Shown: positions 4,745-6,940 of the stretch, piece by piece
Numbering within the stretch: position 1 is the first letter of the stretch
Layout of the letters: each line of letters starts with the position of its first letter
Origin: Acidobacteriaceae bacterium
GTDB taxonomy: Bacteria > Acidobacteriota > Terriglobia > Terriglobales > Acidobacteriaceae
DNA: 6,940 nucleotides
Assembly: GCA_003162255.1 (NCBI GenBank)
Contig: PMMJ01000308.1
Coordinates: 1 to 6,940 of the forward strand
Reading direction: 5' to 3'
The notes under the pieces: generated by a model
What the model was told of the DNA's origin: nothing
The model's input: the letters and a program-made list of their open reading frames with translations, nothing else
Database searches by the model: none
Made by a program: the position numbers and the translations under genes

Positions 4745-5695
4745 CTAAAAGGGTTCCTCGCCAGCAGAGGGAGAAGCATTCGGGCCGCCCACTGAAGAAA
4801 CGTCACGCCACCTTCTCTCGATATGGTCAACCAATTCCTCCGCTACTCTGATAACGCTCCTGATGTCCGCCTCGCCTATTTCGTGCTCGGTCCCATCCTT
4901 TTTCTTTCCGTTATGGTGTACAAGCTCATGGCGTATCGCAATCGCGCTACGAAGCGCATTCATGTCCGATGGAAAAACCACTCCGAGGACATTTTCGTAA
5001 AGCTTGCTCGCTTCCCTTAAGCGATGCCAGACTAAACCGGAGAGATATTCATTGGCTCTTTTCTCGATAGCATCCATCGTTTGAAACACATCGCTGACTA
5101 GTATTTTCTGCTCTCTGAAGGTGGGGGTTGTCTCTATCAATTTGCGAAGCAGTTTGCTGTCTTTCTTTATGCAGGACATAAAAAAGTCCGAAAGATAACA
5201 TTCCAAAATAGTAATGACATTGATATACAGCATCCGGTGTAGGCACTTTTTGTCGGGTGGTGCCGCCGGGGATTGAGCGAGAAGACTGAGAATGCCCATC
5301 ACGTTTGTTTGAAAAGCTGCTTGATGCCCTAAGCGCTCGACTAGGTATCCCTCGTAGTCATTACCCGCGAAGAAAGATGATGTGTCGATGTTGCGGCTGA
5401 GCTGCCGCACAATCTTGCCGTCGTCATTGAACTCGTAGCTAAAGGTCATTGGGTAGCCGTCAGAGAACATGTCGCCGTCGTCCAGGTCGGTCGTGATCTC
5501 AAGCGTGGCATTTCCCTTAACGATGAAGCCCGAATCTGACTCCGTTACGGATTCTATTTCGATGTCCGCAATGTCCTCGACGGACACATGGGGTCCGCCA
5601 ATCTCATTTAGCTCGTCATCGGGATAGTCCTGTTGGAGCGTATAACCCAACAATTCGTGATAAACCGCGTGCGGCGTAAAATCCTCTTTCGTCAT
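4745..5695 (-). CDS. HEPN-domain protein with N-terminal beta-rich domain, 316 aa
   Basis: The C-terminal half (about 150-295) is a HEPN domain of the RiboL-PSP / MAE_28990-like kind. Its first helix reads MLYINVITILECYLSDFF (155-172). A long helical middle follows, then the signature IAIRHELVHHNG (253-263), in which R255 and H260 form the R-x4-H catalytic motif typical of HEPN ribonucleases. The N-terminal part (about 40-105) is predicted beta-rich and acidic (EIESVTESDSGFIVKGNATL, then a 'YPMTFSYEFNDDGKIV' strand pair). I do not recognise it; it may sense or bind something. The end is a flexible Pro/Ser/Gly tail. The ATG at 5695 has GGAGG 10 nt upstream. It follows the membrane-protein gene by 76 nt on the same strand. 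No MNT or other known antitoxin gene is adjacent. Confidence 0.8.
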   Translation of the reverse strand: MTKEDFTPHAVYHELLGYTLQQDYPDDELNEIGGPHVSVEDIADIEIESVTESDSGFIVKGNATLEITTDLDDGDMFSDGYPMTFSYEFNDDGKIVRQLSRNIDTSSFFAGNDYEGYLVERLGHQAAFQTNVMGILSLLAQSPAAPPDKKCLHRMLYINVITILECYLSDFFMSCIKKDSKLLRKLIETTPTFREQKILVSDVFQTMDAIEKRANEYLSGLVWHRLREASKLYENVLGVVFPSDMNALRSAIAIRHELVHHNGKKKDGTEHEIGEADIRSVIRVAEELVDHIERRWRDVSSVGGPNASPSAGEEPF

Positions 5696-5771
5696 GGCTA
5701 CGAAACCTCCCGAATCTTGGGCCGAACCGATTCACTTCGATTTCTTCGGATAGCGTAACACCACGAAGGCG

Positions 5772-6527
5772 TCAGCTCGGGAAGCTATTGGACCCACATT
5801 CAATACATGCCCGCGCCGAAACCGCAGCAAGATTCCGAACTGAACCGGCCATTGAGACGTGGCATTCACCATTAGCCGCAGAGGTGCCGTTCATCGTGTC
5901 CTGTAACCCATAGCGTTCTTTAAGGAAGTAAAGCCATCTATCCGTGTCATCCTCCTGTGACCGCAGTTGTGCAGAAACACGGGAGGACATAGGTGAGACA
6001 ACCAAGAGTTTTCCGGCCTGCAAGCACAAAGCTTGAACGTCGTGAACCACTTCTGATTTGTCTCCCGTGAGGGTCCATGCCTCAACCGGGCCCATGGAAT
6101 CACGAAACCAATCAGCCCGAACATACGATTTCTCATACCGTCTAAAGCCATCTTCCGCCAGTTTCCAATCACCCGGCCAATCCCGGTTCAGTGTCGTCTT
6201 ACCAGATGAGGCCGCAACGGTCAGTCTGGCTATTTCAGCTTGCCGTTCCGCGCTCGCTTTTTCCCTTTCTCGTATCGCGGCGTGCGAGCCCTCCAATAAC
6301 ACGCCCAACAGGAGCACCAATAAGATAAGTGCCCACGTGCGCCACTGCAGATGGGGTGTTTGAGCAACAACGGTCCATGACTGATATTTTTCGGGGAGAA
6401 GTTCACTCTTGATCAGATCCCACGCGCCAAGAATTAACCAAAGAGTTGTACCGATGAGTAGAGATTTCCCCCAGAAGATTTCTTTCCAAGAGGAAAGTCT
6501 CTCGGTGAGCTGTTGCCACATTTTCAC
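5772..6527 (-). CDS. Two-pass inner-membrane protein with cytoplasmic domain, 251 aa
   Basis: There are two hydrophobic helices at about 21-38 (KSLLIGTTLWLILGAWDLI) and 63-79 (WALILLVLLLGVLL). A charged coiled-coil-like stretch follows (REREKASAERQAEIARL, 86-102), then a soluble domain to the end. With a short basic N-terminus and a short loop, both ends should be cytoplasmic. The soluble part has conserved-looking features: YVRADW (135-140), a WTLTG strand, DDTDRWLYFLKERYGL (193-208) and a C-terminal 'ARACIECG' with two cysteines (241, 244). I associate this pattern with hypothetical proteins of soil proteobacteria and acidobacteria; no function is known. The start is the GTG at 6527 or the ATG at 6521; neither has a good ribosome-binding site. 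It lies upstream of the HEPN gene and may share its transcript. Confidence 0.75.
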   Translation of the reverse strand: MKMWQQLTERLSSWKEIFWGKSLLIGTTLWLILGAWDLIKSELLPEKYQSWTVVAQTPHLQWRTWALILLVLLLGVLLEGSHAAIREREKASAERQAEIARLTVAASSGKTTLNRDWPGDWKLAEDGFRRYEKSYVRADWFRDSMGPVEAWTLTGDKSEVVHDVQALCLQAGKLLVVSPMSSRVSAQLRSQEDDTDRWLYFLKERYGLQDTMNGTSAANGECHVSMAGSVRNLAAVSARACIECGSNSFPS

Positions 6528-6630
6528 ATCATAACCAACAAAGCTCCGAGTCTACAGAAAAAGCCGGAGGAATCGCTGGCAAGACGCCATAAGTTAGAAG
6601 TTGCCGCGATACGGAACGTTGAAAGACGCC

Positions 6631-6650
6631 AGCGTGCAATAGCGTGCAAT
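6631..6650. repeat. 10-bp perfect tandem duplication
   Basis: AGCGTGCAAT occurs twice back-to-back. It is likely a simple replication-slippage product, about 100 nt upstream of the membrane-protein start. Confidence 0.8.
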
Positions 6651-6712
6651 GGTCTACGGGACGAATGGCAAATATGGCGGGTGGGGCAACGAAGAATCTG
6701 CTATCCCGGAGG

Positions 6713-6732
6713 TGGTGGAGGCGGTCGGAATC
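6713..6732 (-). repeat. tRNA/tmRNA 3'-end-like remnant, minus orientation
   Basis: Read on the minus strand this is GATTCCGACCGCCTCCACCA. The geometry fits a tRNA or tmRNA end: part of the T-loop (GATT), a T-stem 3' arm (CCGAC), a 7-nt acceptor arm (CGCCTCC), a discriminator A and CCA. Upstream bases do not continue a T-arm, so only the tail is present. Such tails are left as attachment-site copies when an element integrates at the T-loop. Confidence 0.4.
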
Positions 6733-6850
6733 GCTTTGTAATGCAAAGTAAGTTCTACGTAAACCGGAGTGGCGAATCTTGCGTATTTCGCGTATTCGCT
6801 GCATTGCGGAATCAATAACTTGCCCGCTATCAATCCACCGGTACAGCCCA

Positions 6851-6869
6851 ACTCCCCCCGCCTCCACCA
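6851..6869 (+). repeat. tRNA/tmRNA 3'-end-like remnant, possible attachment site
   Basis: ACTCCCCCCGCCTCCACCA has the same tail geometry: loop bases, T-stem 3' arm CCCCC, acceptor arm CGCCTCC, discriminator A and CCA. It closely resembles the 3' end of many bacterial tmRNA genes. No body of a tmRNA or tRNA lies upstream. If it is an att copy, the integrated element extends to the left of it, which would make the genes in this window its cargo. No integrase is visible. Confidence 0.42.
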
Positions 6870-6896
6870 TTGTGCTAAAGCGCGGCGCAGAAGGCC

Positions 6897-6940
6897 CTAC
6901 TCATCGACTCCCGGCAGCGGCCTCTCCCGGCTGTCGCCTT
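6897..6940 (-). CDS. Possible 3' end of a gene entering from the right
   Basis: The last 13 codons before a TAG (6899-6897) read GDSRERPLPGVDE, a plausible hydrophilic C-terminus. The other frames here are less protein-like. Too little is present to name a family, and chance cannot be excluded. Confidence 0.2.
   Translation of the reverse strand, partial: GDSRERPLPGVDE

Larger units (their letters stand above)
6528..6896. other. Non-coding, repeat-scarred region
   Basis: I see no credible gene here. The only long frame (minus, 6529-6870) begins with VEAGG, a translation artefact typical of the reverse complement of tRNA/tmRNA 3' ends, and continues as a low-quality sequence. The region contains a 10-bp tandem duplication (6631-6650), a short direct repeat GCGTATT (6781-6787 and 6790-6796) and two tRNA/tmRNA-end-like blocks in opposite orientation. 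It probably also contains the promoter of the membrane-protein gene, which I could not identify. Confidence 0.5.

Noticed and set aside
6529..6870. 113-codon open frame on the minus strand beginning MVEAGG
   Set aside because: The start is the reverse complement of a tRNA/tmRNA-like 3' end, and the rest is low quality, with short repeats and no domain. It is not a gene.

Overview
Organism. The window is about half G+C. It carries small accessory genes of the kind common in Acidobacteriota (Terriglobia-type soil bacteria). The best clue is the 75-residue CxxC...HxC zinc-finger protein at the left end, whose layout I associate with that phylum. This assignment is an inference from protein style, not a database result, and a proteobacterial host is not excluded. 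No housekeeping gene, replication gene, transposase or complete RNA gene is visible. I read the window as accessory DNA, possibly the right-hand part of a genomic island. A 19-base sequence like the 3' end of a tRNA or tmRNA, ending in CCA, lies at 6851-6869. An inverted, related copy lies at 6713-6732.

Layout. From 55 to 1190 a small zinc-finger gene (+) and a full-length DUF3825 gene (-) converge with overlapping stop codons. From 1191 to 1482 there is an AT-rich leader with two hairpins and no gene. From 1483 to 2004 there is a scar: the 3' part of a Phd/YefM-type antitoxin gene (-) is fused head-on to the 3' part of an unrelated gene (+), and the latter also shows signs of a compensated frameshift. 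From 2017 to 4100 there is a compact leftward cluster: a clear sigma70-type promoter, vapB, vapC (ATGA overlap), an R-x4-H HEPN-type gene, and a coupled 197-residue helical protein (TAGTG overlap). From 4105 to 4744 there is a mostly non-coding stretch with a two-tier 43-nt hairpin and a small frameshifted gene. From 4745 to 6527 there are two leftward genes: a two-pass membrane protein, then a 316-residue protein whose C-terminal half is a HEPN domain with an intact R-H-x-L-V-H motif. From 6528 to the end there is degraded non-coding DNA with tRNA/tmRNA-end remnants and possibly the last codons of another leftward gene.

How the genes may work together. Three separate predicted ribonuclease-type modules (a VapC PIN toxin and two HEPN proteins), plus a DUF3825 protein and an antitoxin relic, sit within 6 kb. 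That is the composition of a defence or toxin-antitoxin hot spot. The most interesting candidate unit is the translationally coupled HEPN/197-aa pair directly behind vapBC. The second is the membrane protein followed by the 316-aa HEPN protein, which could form a sensor-effector pair. Both groupings are inferred from gene order and motifs only; no activity can be shown from sequence.
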